Assembly: GCA_031216915.1 (NCBI GenBank)
Contig: CM062288.1
Coordinates: 178,400,596-178,464,595, forward strand
Direction: 5' to 3'
Origin: Pictodentalium vernedei
Lineage: Eukaryota > Mollusca > Scaphopoda > Dentaliida > Dentaliidae
Length of the DNA: 64,000 bases
This document shows, in pieces, positions 1 to 8,613 of this stretch. Numbering within the stretch: the stretch's first letter is position 1; every line of letters begins with the position of its first letter. Position numbers and translations under genes: made by a program. The notes beneath the pieces are model-generated. The model was not told where the DNA came from. It searched no databases and saw only the letters and a list, made by a program, of their open reading frames with translations.

Positions 1-745
1 TCTTCCATAAACATACCATTTCATGGACTACGTTCATTTAAATACGGTTGGAGAAGATGTTCAGAGAGCTCCTCTGCGTTTGAATGAGCAGCCCAGGGAT
101 CTAGATGTATCCTTGCCTGCATCATTCACTATTCGCTCAGACACAATTACAGTGGTAATTTCATCAAGTAGAGCGAATTTGGAAGCATTGTCTTACGCAG
201 ATCACCTTACCAGAGCTATGGCGCAACATCTCAATGGGAAGTAATTTAATGACATTTGTACCTCTCTTAGAGTTCTGACCAGGGCAATTTGTATATCACC
301 TATAACTCCGCCCTTACAGTGGCTAATCTGGAGTTAATCAGACGTGATGCTGCCCTTGCATCGTCATCACTTATAGATGACAAGGTGAAAAGCTCTCTCC
401 GAGTCGCTCCGACCTCTGGACATACTATTTTGGACGACAAGCTTTCGTCAGCCTGTGATCAGGCTATTTAAAAAGCATCAAGTGATCTGCTATTGAAGTC
501 GGCGTTTCATCAACCCGCTTCAGCAGACGAGTAAAGGAGGACGTTCCAGATCTAAACGTCAAAAGGGAACTCCTCATGAGGGTACAAGAAGCCCTCTTAC
601 AATTACTCTGGAGGTCGTCAATATAGCGACTCGGGAAAGGGGCATAGGTCTGATCAGGACTATCGGTCAGACCCCCCTAGGCTGATGGGACGAGGTTCTT
701 CGTGGGGAGGATGCAGTTTCCCCTCCCGTAAGCCTCGCAGGCCTT
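1..745 (+). pseudogene. Gag C-terminal part of DIRS-1, broken
   Basis: Two open pieces at 23-244 and 289-471 match the C-terminal third of the DIRS-2 Gag. Shared segments include the block around AYADHLTRA-like residues and the SALTVANLELIRRDAALA-type segment. Frameshifts separate the pieces. From about 530 to 745 the sequence matches the Arg/Gly/Ser-rich Gag tail and the start of the RT frame, without a continuous frame. The match is collinear with DIRS-2 positions of about 4950-5690. Nothing here could be translated into a working Gag. Confidence 0.8.
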
Positions 746-1794
746 AAAGGTGATGTTCAAGACCTCTATTGCTTACCAGTTGGCGGAAGGGTATCATCTT
801 TGCGAGAAACTGGACAGTAGTCACGGAAGATCAGTGGGTGAGAAGTGTAGTCTCGGACGGCCTATGGCTATCATTCTGAGCGGCACCCCCACTAACAAGA
901 TGTCTGCGTTGGTTAGATCTTCCGTCAGATCCTTTAAAAAGAGAGTCTCTCCTAGCGGAGGTACAGGCTCTATATTAAAGGAAGCAATAGAGGTTGCCGA
1001 GAATCTGGATTCTCAGGGTTTTTAAGTCACCTTTTCCTCGTACCGAAGCCAGACGGCTCGTTCCGACCAGTTCCTTCCATTAACTCCTTCAAATCCAAAT
1101 TGAAAACATTACTTTTTGAAAAATATTTTTAAAGAACACATGGGGGAAGGACTGTATACTTAAATTTTTATTCCTACTAATATCTTTGTAAAGCGCCTTG
1201 GAACTCTTTCAAAATTGTGATACGTGCGCTATATAAGTGTATATATTATTATTATTATTATTATTAATAGACTTGAGCTGGATAAACAAGCTTATCGTGT
1301 CTCCAAAATTCTATATGGGGACCATTCGGTCGGTAAGACTGAGCATTCGAGTGAACGACTATGCGGCAAGCATAGATCTAAAGGATGCATACTTTCATGT
1401 CCTGGTACAACCGGCATTCAGAAAGTACCTGCGGTTCGCCGTACAAGGGAAGGTGTATCAGTTCAGAGCAATGTGCTTTAGTCTGAACCTGGCTCCCCGG
1501 GCATTCACTCGTATAATGAACTCAGTAATGTCTTACTTCCGAGCACATTCGTCTGCGGTAACGTCGGCTTACTTGGTCGACATTCTTCAGAGAAACGGCA
1601 ACAGAATTATTCTTCAGAACGATGTTCAGAGTCTGCTTCTTTTGTTCCGACGTCTCGGTTTCATTGTAAACGAGAAAAAGTCGGATATAGCTCCGTCCAA
1701 GTCGTTCACTCACTTGGGAATGAGCTTCGAGACTCACAACAATCTGGTTTGTCAGCCGTTAGTTGTTATGCTTGCTTTTGTCTACACTCAGACG
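746..1794 (+). pseudogene. Reverse transcriptase fragment of DIRS-1 (two exon-like pieces around a LINE insertion)
   Basis: The piece at 746-1071 matches the RT N-terminus up to the PKPDGSFRPV motif. The piece at 1268-1794 resumes at the DLSWINKLI segment and runs through the palm to a motif that reads YLVD at 1570-1581 instead of YLDD. About 18 bases are missing near 1764 compared with DIRS-2, after which hAT-1 begins at 1795. The catalytic-motif change, the LINE insertion and the frameshifts all show a dead gene. The continuation lies at 10301, beyond hAT-1. Confidence 0.85.
1072..1267 (+). mobile_element. 5'-truncated LINE 3' end with ATT-repeat tail
   Basis: This block sits between two adjoining RT codons of DIRS-1 and is absent from all other DIRS copies. 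It opens with a short frame from 1073 to a TAA at 1130 that reads like the C-terminus common in jockey/L2/CR1-type LINE reverse transcriptases (FKSKLKTLLF-like). A 3' UTR follows containing an AAGCGCCTTGGAACTC-like motif, GCGCTATATAAG and an (ATT)n tail at about 1246-1266. Such tails are typical of non-LTR elements that end in short tandem repeats. No clear target duplication is seen. The clade is not resolved. Confidence 0.65.
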
Positions 1795-2485
1795 CAGGGG
1801 TCAGCCGAGTGGGCGAAGAAGTCGCCTTGTCATTCCTCAAGTTGCCTTGGCTTACATTGGGGGCGAAATTCAAGTCGCCCTCCAAAACTTCCTTGGGAGA
1901 CATGGCAGTTTACTGTATTTTTTTATGTTTTATTTTTTAAAAACACCCGCTTCCGCATTCGCAAAAAAAGTAAACACGGCTGCTGTTAAAGTCTGTCACA
2001 CAGCTATGAAATAGCCGAAACTAGCCCAATTTTATATTTCTGAAAAGAATTGTAATGGCGTAGTCGTTCGAACAATTCGCCCCAACTGATAGCAACCAGC
2101 ACAAAATGGCTATTTAAAAACAAAGTGCCAGCCAAAACAACAAATCACACAAGACACGCATCGAGTTAATTAGAATTTATTAAAGTTAACCACCGTTTCA
2201 AAACAGAAAAAAATGTATTGGAGACAGTTCGTCCATATCGAAATTGCTTGCGGTTACGCTCTGTTCCACTGAAAAATTGGTTGCATTGAAATTCGCCCTG
2301 CAATTTGCATTGAAATTGAATGTTTTTCTTTGAAAACTTGTGAAGTTGTGTTGGAAGGGGGTTAAATGCAATAAGGCTACAATAGAAATCACAGGTATTT
2401 GGATGGATAAGAATGGCAGACCTTCAAAGCACCAATCACACGTGTCAGTGTAAGATGGTTGGCAGAAATTGTCAGTATTTTTATA

Positions 2486-2678
2486 CTGTACCAATGACCC
2501 AGACTTAGCTGGTGCTAACTCTAACAAAACCAGGGCCAAACACAAATTTTGCCCCCCAATCCCCAAAATTTGCATCCAAAACAAAAAGAAATCATGTCCT
2601 AAAGGACCTCCATACTACGCCTCTACTGAGCATGCGCAGTGACGCAGTCGTCCCGAAATTGGCGCCAATTATCATTCT
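2486..2678 (+). repeat. Left inverted terminal repeat of DIRS-2
   Basis: This is the inverse complement of 9378-9572 almost base for base. The one difference noticed is GAGCATGCGC here against GCGCATGCGC in the right copy. It includes a CCAATGACCCAGAC block near the outer end, an A/C-rich stretch, and two palindromic sites at the inner end. Confidence 0.9.
2625..2670. promoter_or_regulatory. Paired palindromic sites in the ITR (NRF-1-like and GGCGCC/E2F-like)
   Basis: The ITR carries ACTGAGCATGCGCAGT (2625-2640) and AATTGGCGCCAATT (2657-2670). In the right ITR the first reads as a perfect 16-base palindrome containing GCGCATGCGC, the textbook NRF-1 site. The second is a perfect palindrome resembling an E2F-type GGCGCC core. 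Both recur in the ITRs of DIRS-3, -5 and -6 and, with changes, DIRS-1, -4 and -7. A promoter role in the left ITR upstream of Gag is inference. Confidence 0.5.
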
Positions 2679-3563
2679 CTGTTTGGCCCTTCATCAGTCA
2701 ACATCTCACTGATCTTTGTGCTTGTAAATCTCAGTTTAAAGGATGCCAGACACGTAATTTTTGGAGAAAATGTGATTCTAAGGAGGATAGAAGGAGGAGA
2801 GGAAAAAGAAGTGACAAAAAATAATCAGGGCTGTACTTAAAATTTTTTGATGAAATTATGTTAAGTTGCCTATTTTCGAGGCATGGGCCTCTTGTTGTCA
2901 TTCTTGCTAATTGTTGCACTGCTTATTCAGTGTTTCCTCTCCCCTAGCCTTCTAAAGTCCCCCCTGGCAATTCTCCCATGCTTTTGGCATATTTTTGAGA
3001 AATTTCATTTCTAAAATTTCCTGGGAGAGTTGCTTGGTTACAGAATGTTTTCTGTTATTTTCCCCATAGTTACGTTTTCACCCATGGGTGTATAACGTTT
3101 GTGTTCTGCATCTTCCATCTGATGTTCTACAGATTCTCCCCTGGGAGTCTCTGTTTTGCATCAGATAGAGTGTAATTGATGACTGATTCCGGGCCAGTTT
3201 TTTCAGTGCCTGGAGTCATGTTTTCTAGTGTGTTTACACTGTTTGTTTTCATTGGCAACAGCCTTTTTTGAGGGGGGCTGTTTGCCTTTGTGGTAGTTTA
3301 TCTCATTATAAGATACATTTATATTATCCGAAAGTGTCTCATTAATTATTTTATATAAATTTAAAATTTTTGACCACACTTTGCCATCGGATCCATCGGG
3401 GCTCAACATTACTTTTCAGCAACTTGGGCTTCTCTGAAAAAATATTTTTTCAAAATTATTTTGTTTTGCAATTGTTTTTTCATTTATTAATGGATCATGT
3501 TATTATGTATCTTTGTGTCAGGGGTTTTTGCGAGTAACTAGGACTTACTGTTGTTCTTTCACA
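2679..3563 (+). other. Leader of DIRS-2 between left ITR and Gag
   Basis: No gene is seen. The stretch is alignable among DIRS-2, -3, -4, -5 and -6. A pyrimidine-rich tract ending in CAG or AAG just before a conserved GGGTTAGTGCGAGTA-like segment (3517-3535 in this copy) resembles a splice acceptor, but no matching donor was identified. The first ATG in the Gag frame after it is at 3564. Confidence 0.55.
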
Positions 3564-5447
3564 ATGAAGGGACGTTGTTCAAATTGTAATAGGAAGAAAT
3601 CTTCCTCTGACTTTCATAATCATTGTATTAATTGTAGTCAGTGTTCTCGCATTAATCCCTGTCCTATATGTGAACATTGGGATGAGAAACATTGGAAACG
3701 TGTGTCACGATATGTTGTTTCTGGAGAAAGAGTGATGCCGGCTCTTTCTCCACAAGGTCACTCTACTCTCTCAGTTTCTATTTCAGAGGAACCAGAACAG
3801 GGTGATGTTTCCATGTTATCTTCTTCAAGTGTGCGTCTGTCGTCACAAATGAATTCAGAGCTAGCGGCAAAAGTGCTCATGGAGATTAGACAAATGTCGT
3901 CCGCTAGCTCGCCCGGTGTAGCGTCCATTCACCGAATGGTTCGGCAGCCGGGTTCGTCCGATGCGGTCCAAGAGGAAATTTTGGGTGATGCGAGCACTAT
4001 AAACATAATAGATGCACACCCAGTGACGGCGGATAGTAAGCGAGAACGGAGGAAGCCTTTTAGTCCGGTTCCTAGCTCGTCCAGGTCCAGCCGGGCCGCG
4101 AGCGAGAGAGGTCCCTCTCTCGTACAACAACATCTGGGACCAGATGTTGTGGTACAAAATGTGTCTTTAGCGGAGCATACGTCCATCGCTCGGGACGCTC
4201 CGTTGTATAAGCAGTCCGCAGAGACTGTTAAGGCTTCCTCTTCTCGTCAGCGCACACGACCGCACCTTGGCTGCGTGACCGCCGATATATTACCAGCTTC
4301 GCCGATGAAGGATTCTTCGGCGACCAGGTCACACCATCCGGCAGCCAGGGATTCGAGACCGATGGACTCCGGACGTTCGCATAGGAAAAGTATGCGGGAG
4401 CCATCTGATGCGGAGCTGCCCTCGGCGAAGCAGCGAAAGACTGCGCCTCCGCAGGTCTCGACGCCGGACATTCTTGTTCAGATAGCACAGCTTATCGCAG
4501 CATCCCAGCAGCCGACAGAAACGGTGTCGGATCGAGAATTATCCGACGGCGCTGGGTCGGTACGCTCCGCCGAAGCATCGGGGGCGGACGACCGGGAACA
4601 TCGTGAGGTCCGACCGGATGGTGAAAGGGATACGGATGACTTGGAGCTATCCCTTTCGGAACAACATAAAGCTGCCGTGGACTTCATCCGGCACTTTCTC
4701 CCTCAAGTTGTTCCGTCGGGCCAGACTGCTGCGCTTCCGGACAAGAGAATTATAGCGTCATTGGACTCTGAATTTTTTGAGCGGTTCAGGGACATCGCTC
4801 CCGAGTTTCCGTCGCAGTCCAATAATGTTGCTAGAACATTTGAATTATTGAACGACGCTATATTTAAACTTGCTTCCAGGACGGGGAAAGCAGGTTTCTT
4901 GTCCGCTAATACTCTCAACCTGCCTTTCATTAATGCAAGGAATAAATTTGATACGGCAGGACAGGGTATACCGAGAGTTCCTCTGCGTATGGACGACGAG
5001 GCGGAAGACTTAGAGCTATCATTACCGTCGTCAGCTTCTATTCCAACCGCGGTGTTGGAAACAGCTATTGCGTCTAACAGAGCCAATTTAGATGCCTTAT
5101 CTTACGCAGATCACCTTACTAAGGCGTTATCACTGCGCCTTCAAGGGGAAGAGTTTCAGGATATACAATCCTCTTTAAGACTTCTTTCAAGGGCAGTAGC
5201 TTATTCCACGTGTAACTCCGCCCTTTCAGTGGCAAATCTGGAGTTGGTTAGACGTGACGCAGCCCTAGCTACATCCACACTAGTGGATTCTAAGGTGAAG
5301 AACTCTCTTAGAGTCGCTTCGGTCTCAGGAGAACTTCTCTTTGACGGCAAGCTTTCCGCTATTTATGATAAAATTAAAAAGAAAGCTAATGATTCTCTGT
5401 TGTTCAGATCGGCTCCTAAAAAAGTCGGATACAGCAGACACGAATAA
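3564..5447 (+). CDS. gag: Gag-like nucleocapsid protein of DIRS-2
   Basis: A 627-residue open frame, presumed structural/RNA-binding Gag of the element. The frame is open from 3513, but the ATG at 3564 is preferred because DIRS-6 has an ATG at the equivalent place (55931). A Cys/His cluster spans residues 5-36 (C5, C8, H18, H20, C21, C24, C27, C33, C36), suggesting one or two zinc-binding knuckles, unusual in being N-terminal. The middle (about 80-350) is Ser/Arg/Pro-rich and probably disordered. The C-terminal third is the best conserved part among copies, including SALSVANLELVRRDAALA. The stop follows an A-run (5418-5423) at which this copy appears to have one extra base relative to DIRS-5, so the Arg-rich tail downstream is out of frame. 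Confidence 0.8.
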   Translation: MKGRCSNCNRKKSSSDFHNHCINCSQCSRINPCPICEHWDEKHWKRVSRYVVSGERVMPALSPQGHSTLSVSISEEPEQGDVSMLSSSSVRLSSQMNSELAAKVLMEIRQMSSASSPGVASIHRMVRQPGSSDAVQEEILGDASTINIIDAHPVTADSKRERRKPFSPVPSSSRSSRAASERGPSLVQQHLGPDVVVQNVSLAEHTSIARDAPLYKQSAETVKASSSRQRTRPHLGCVTADILPASPMKDSSATRSHHPAARDSRPMDSGRSHRKSMREPSDAELPSAKQRKTAPPQVSTPDILVQIAQLIAASQQPTETVSDRELSDGAGSVRSAEASGADDREHREVRPDGERDTDDLELSLSEQHKAAVDFIRHFLPQVVPSGQTAALPDKRIIASLDSEFFERFRDIAPEFPSQSNNVARTFELLNDAIFKLASRTGKAGFLSANTLNLPFINARNKFDTAGQGIPRVPLRMDDEAEDLELSLPSSASIPTAVLETAIASNRANLDALSYADHLTKALSLRLQGEEFQDIQSSLRLLSRAVAYSTCNSALSVANLELVRRDAALATSTLVDSKVKNSLRVASVSGELLFDGKLSAIYDKIKKKANDSLLFRSAPKKVGYSRHE

Positions 5448-5667
5448 GACAGGCACTTCTGGGTCTAATGCGCCCAAGAGAGGTTCCTATAGAGGTTCCG
5501 GTGCGTCCTCTTGGTCTTATTCGAGAGACCGTCAGGATAGCGACTCTCGTTCGGGACGTCCTTCAGGCCGGGACAATCGGTCGGACGCCCTGAGGTCGAC
5601 GAGGCGAGGTGCGGATCGTGGAAGACGTGGTTTCTCCTACCGCAGGCCTCGCAGGTCCAGGAGGTGA
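5425..5667 (+). CDS. Arg/Gly/Ser-rich Gag tail, +1 frame relative to Gag in this copy
   Basis: An 80-codon segment ending in an RRSRR-type C-terminus at the stop. Equivalent frames occur in DIRS-4 (36110-36307) and DIRS-5 (to about 40496), with RGSYRGS, SYSRD and RGGRG-like elements. In DIRS-5 this segment would follow directly in the Gag frame were it not for one extra T near 40236. I infer that it is the ancestral RNA-binding end of Gag. In DIRS-2 it is reached only by a +1 shift at the A-run at 5418-5423. Whether that is a mutation or programmed slippage cannot be told from sequence alone. Confidence 0.55.
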   Translation, partial: SDTADTNKTGTSGSNAPKRGSYRGSGASSWSYSRDRQDSDSRSGRPSGRDNRSDALRSTRRGADRGRRGFSYRRPRRSRR

Positions 5668-7657
5668 TGGCTTAAACCTCTATCGCGTTCCGGTTGGCGG
5701 AAGGTTGTCGAGTTTTTCACAAGAGTGGGCGTCGATTACGGACGACCCTTGGGTGAGAGGAGTGACTTCGGAAGGTCTAAAGATATCCTTCAAACGAAAG
5801 CCTCCATTAACTCGAAGTCCAAAGTGGACTCATCTTCCGTCAAATCCACAGAAAAGAGACGCTCTGTTATCAGAGGTGCAGTCTCTTTTAATGAAGAACG
5901 CGGTAGAGGTCGTAGAAAACCAGGAATCTCTGGGATTCTACAGCCATCTGTTTCTGGTTCCGAAACCAGACGGCTCGTTCCGTCCAGTCATAGATTTGAG
6001 CTGGATAAACAAGCTGATCGTCGCTCCGAAGTTTTATATGGAGACGATTCGATCGGTCAGAGCGAGTATTCGGGTGAACGATTATGCAACGAGCATAGAT
6101 CTCAAAGATGCGTTCTTTCACGTCATGGTACATCCGACATTCCAAAAGTATCTACGCTTTGCAGTCCTGGGAGTGGTGTATCAATTCCGGGCGATGTGCT
6201 TCGGATTGAATCTAGCACCCTGGGCTTTCACTCGGGTAATGAACTCGGTAATGATCTACTTCCGAGCTCATTCGTCTGCGGTAACGTCGGCCTACCTGGA
6301 CGACATTCTTCAGAGGTACGGCAACGAGTTAACGCTTCAGAACGATGTTCAGAATCTTCTTCTATTGCTCCGACGTCTCGGTTTTATAGTAAACGAGGAG
6401 AAGTCGGATCTGGTGCCGTCCAAGTCATTCACTCATCTGGGAATGAGCTTCGAGACGCACAACAATCTCGTTCGTCTGCCGTTAACCAGAGCGAAATTAG
6501 TCAGTTGTTACGCTCGCTATTGTCTGCACGCAGACAAAGTCACGGCGAGAGAATTTATGAGACTGATAGGTCTGTGCGGAGCCGCCGCGGATCTCATTCC
6601 GATGGGGCGGCTACGCACACGTCCTCTTCAAATTTTCCTGACTCAGAATTGGAGTGTGAAAATTCATTCGCTCGATGTAGACGTTCTCTTGTCAGATCAA
6701 GTGAAACAAGAGATTCAGACTTGGGCAAACATTCAGTGGTTAACTCAAGGAGTTCCGCTGCAGTTGCCGGATCCGAGTTTTACCGTTATGACGGATGCCA
6801 GTCAAACAGGTTGGGGTGCATCATTAATCCCAACGGATTCGAGATGCCAGGGTCTTTGGGATCCGCAATTCCTGTGCAAACACATAAACATCAAGGGAAT
6901 GATGTCAATTTGGCTTGCGTTACGTCACTGGATGGACATTATTCACGATGCTCATGTCCAAATCCTATCCGACAATACGACAGTAGTGGCGTATATACGG
7001 AATCAGGGAGGCACTCATTCAGTTCCGTTGTTCAATCTAACGGAAAGAATCCTTCTGTTTGCATTAGAACATCACGTTCTTCTTTCGGTCCGTCACATAC
7101 CGGGTCGTCTGAATGTGCTAGCAGACTCCCTTTCACGAAAGGGTCGCTTGTTGCCGTCGGAGTGGACGCTCAACAAACAAGTATTCAATCAGATTTGCTA
7201 CCAATGGGAACGGCCAATGATAGACTTATTTGCGACACATCTCAACAATCAGTTGCAGACGTATGTGTCTCCGTGTCCGGATCCAAGAGCATTTGCAGTA
7301 GACGCTCTGTCGATCCCTTGGGACGGAATGATAGGATATGCGTATCCTCCAGCGCCGTTAATTCAACAAGTATTGCTAAAGATAAAACAATCTCAATGCA
7401 AGATTCTGTTGGTAGCATCTCTGTCGCCACAGAGACCGTGGATAAATCTACTCAGGTGTCTGTTGTGGGACCTACCGCGGAAGCTTCCTCCACGAGAGGA
7501 TCTTCTTTCGCAGGGGAAATCGTGCCAACTCCATCACAACCCGCAAGGTCTCAACCTTCACGTTTTTCCGTTGTGCGGTCCTTCTTGCATGGCAAGCACT
7601 TTACAGGACGAGCAGTGGACGCGATTTCTAACTGTAGGAGGACCTCCTCTTCGCTAA
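5609..7657 (+). CDS. pol: Reverse transcriptase - RNase H - DNA methyltransferase-like polyprotein of DIRS-2
   Basis: A 682-codon frame. RT: PKPDGS at residues 118-123, palm motif YLDD at 229-232. RNase H: MTDASQTGWGA with Asp396, LSDNTTVVAY with Asp455, and the HIPGRLNVLADSLSRKG end typical of this lineage. The position where DIRS-4, -5 and -6 have NIKEMMS reads NIKGMMS, so the likely second catalytic acid is lost. The C-terminal part (from about residue 537, MIDLFATHLNNQ, through YAYPP at 577-581) matches the adenine-methyltransferase-like domain found after RNase H in DIRS elements. The frame begins at a GTG with no early ATG, and overlaps the Arg-rich tail, so expression by frameshifting or reinitiation is likely. 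The YR frame overlaps it in -1. Confidence 0.9.
   Translation: MRIVEDVVSPTAGLAGPGGDGLNLYRVPVGGRLSSFSQEWASITDDPWVRGVTSEGLKISFKRKPPLTRSPKWTHLPSNPQKRDALLSEVQSLLMKNAVEVVENQESLGFYSHLFLVPKPDGSFRPVIDLSWINKLIVAPKFYMETIRSVRASIRVNDYATSIDLKDAFFHVMVHPTFQKYLRFAVLGVVYQFRAMCFGLNLAPWAFTRVMNSVMIYFRAHSSAVTSAYLDDILQRYGNELTLQNDVQNLLLLLRRLGFIVNEEKSDLVPSKSFTHLGMSFETHNNLVRLPLTRAKLVSCYARYCLHADKVTAREFMRLIGLCGAAADLIPMGRLRTRPLQIFLTQNWSVKIHSLDVDVLLSDQVKQEIQTWANIQWLTQGVPLQLPDPSFTVMTDASQTGWGASLIPTDSRCQGLWDPQFLCKHINIKGMMSIWLALRHWMDIIHDAHVQILSDNTTVVAYIRNQGGTHSVPLFNLTERILLFALEHHVLLSVRHIPGRLNVLADSLSRKGRLLPSEWTLNKQVFNQICYQWERPMIDLFATHLNNQLQTYVSPCPDPRAFAVDALSIPWDGMIGYAYPPAPLIQQVLLKIKQSQCKILLVASLSPQRPWINLLRCLLWDLPRKLPPREDLLSQGKSCQLHHNPQGLNLHVFPLCGPSCMASTLQDEQWTRFLTVGGPPLR
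5725..7395 (+). other. Long open frame overlapping RT-RNase H, continuous with the YR frame
   Basis: The YR frame stays open upstream of its domain all the way to 5725, overlapping the RT frame by more than 1.9 kb (-1 relative to it). The predicted residues are Ser/Arg-rich and have no domain of their own. Matching open stretches occur in DIRS-4 (36323-36703, 44645-45412), DIRS-5 (40580-41212, 41623-42240) and DIRS-6 (58068-58484, 58875-59618, 59682-60080). It may be a by-product of RT codon usage, or an N-terminal extension of the recombinase. Confidence 0.4.
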
Positions 7658-8613
7658 ACTATGCGGCTAAGTGGAAGGTTTTTCGTCGTTGGTGTAGGGA
7701 TCATTCTGTAGATATATTTGATCCCTCTATACCAGACATTGCAAACTTTCTAGTATACTTGTTTGACGAAATCAAACTGCAGCCTGTTACTATAAAGGGT
7801 TATAGATCTATGTTATCTGATACCTATGCACATCATGATAGTTTACAAATTGGATCTAATGTCTCTTTATCGAAGTTGGTTAGAAACTTTTCGATAAATA
7901 GACCCAGAACTGTTAGATTAATTCCTAAGTGGAATTTAGCTTGGGTTCTCCTTAAATTGAAGGAAAAGCCATTTGAACCTCTTGGGACAGTAGATTTCAA
8001 ATTCTTATCTTATAAGACAGCTTTTCTCTTAGCTTTCTCTTCTGCCAGAAGAGTCAGTGAGCTTCATGCACTATCGGTGGATGATTCTCATTATCGTAGT
8101 GTTGGGAACACTATCACCTTCACTACTAATGTGGGTTTTTTAGCTAAGAATCAGGCTCCTAATAAATATCCGGAACCTATTGTTATTAAGGCTCTTCCGT
8201 CTTCAGACGGGCGTAGGCCTTTACTCTGTCCTGTTAGAGCACTACGTATCTATAAACAGAGATCTCAGTTTATCAGAAAGGGACGGAAACGTTTCTTTCT
8301 GTCTTTGATGCCTAATAGAAAGGACATTTCAGTCCATTCTATTGCTAGATGGATTCAGTTAACTATCCGTACTGCCTATGAAGATTTATCTTCTTCTCAG
8401 CAGTCTGTGCTTAAGATTTCTGCTCATGAAGTAAGAGCTCTTTCTACTTCCTGGGCTTATGCTAATAGTGTTGCTATTACAGATTTAATGAAGGCTGCTT
8501 ATTGGTCTCAGCCATCCACATTTACGAATTTTTATCTCAGAAATATTGAGTCCATTTCTGGAGACCTGCATTGTTTAGGTCCGTTATCTGTTGCTCAGAA
8601 TGTCGTCCACTAA
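7396..8613 (+). CDS. Tyrosine recombinase (integrase) of DIRS-2
   Basis: About 405 codons from the ATG at 7396, the first Met near the domain, or longer if the overlapping frame is used. Numbered in the long frame from 5725, the catalytic set is Arg776 in SARRVSELHAL, His901-x-x-Arg904 in AHEVRALS, a Trp in AAYWSQPS where some families have His, and Tyr937 in TNFYLRNI. An N-terminal SAM-like DNA-binding region precedes it (around YAAKWKVFRRWC and TIKGYRSMLSDTY). This enzyme replaces the DDE integrase of LTR elements and inserts the circular cDNA. All catalytic residues are present and the frame has no break. It ends at the VVH-stop conserved in DIRS-4 and DIRS-6. Confidence 0.92.
   Translation: MQDSVGSISVATETVDKSTQVSVVGPTAEASSTRGSSFAGEIVPTPSQPARSQPSRFSVVRSFLHGKHFTGRAVDAISNCRRTSSSLNYAAKWKVFRRWCRDHSVDIFDPSIPDIANFLVYLFDEIKLQPVTIKGYRSMLSDTYAHHDSLQIGSNVSLSKLVRNFSINRPRTVRLIPKWNLAWVLLKLKEKPFEPLGTVDFKFLSYKTAFLLAFSSARRVSELHALSVDDSHYRSVGNTITFTTNVGFLAKNQAPNKYPEPIVIKALPSSDGRRPLLCPVRALRIYKQRSQFIRKGRKRFFLSLMPNRKDISVHSIARWIQLTIRTAYEDLSSSQQSVLKISAHEVRALSTSWAYANSVAITDLMKAAYWSQPSTFTNFYLRNIESISGDLHCLGPLSVAQNVVH

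Noticed and set aside
2198-2584. Reverse-strand open frame of 128 codons
   Set aside because: It spans the junction between hAT-1 and the DIRS-2 left ITR and so cannot be an ancestral gene.
3861-5086. Several open frames on the reverse strand across DIRS-2 Gag
   Set aside because: They are antisense to a clear Gag frame, have no recognisable domain, and similar antisense frames are not consistently kept in other copies.
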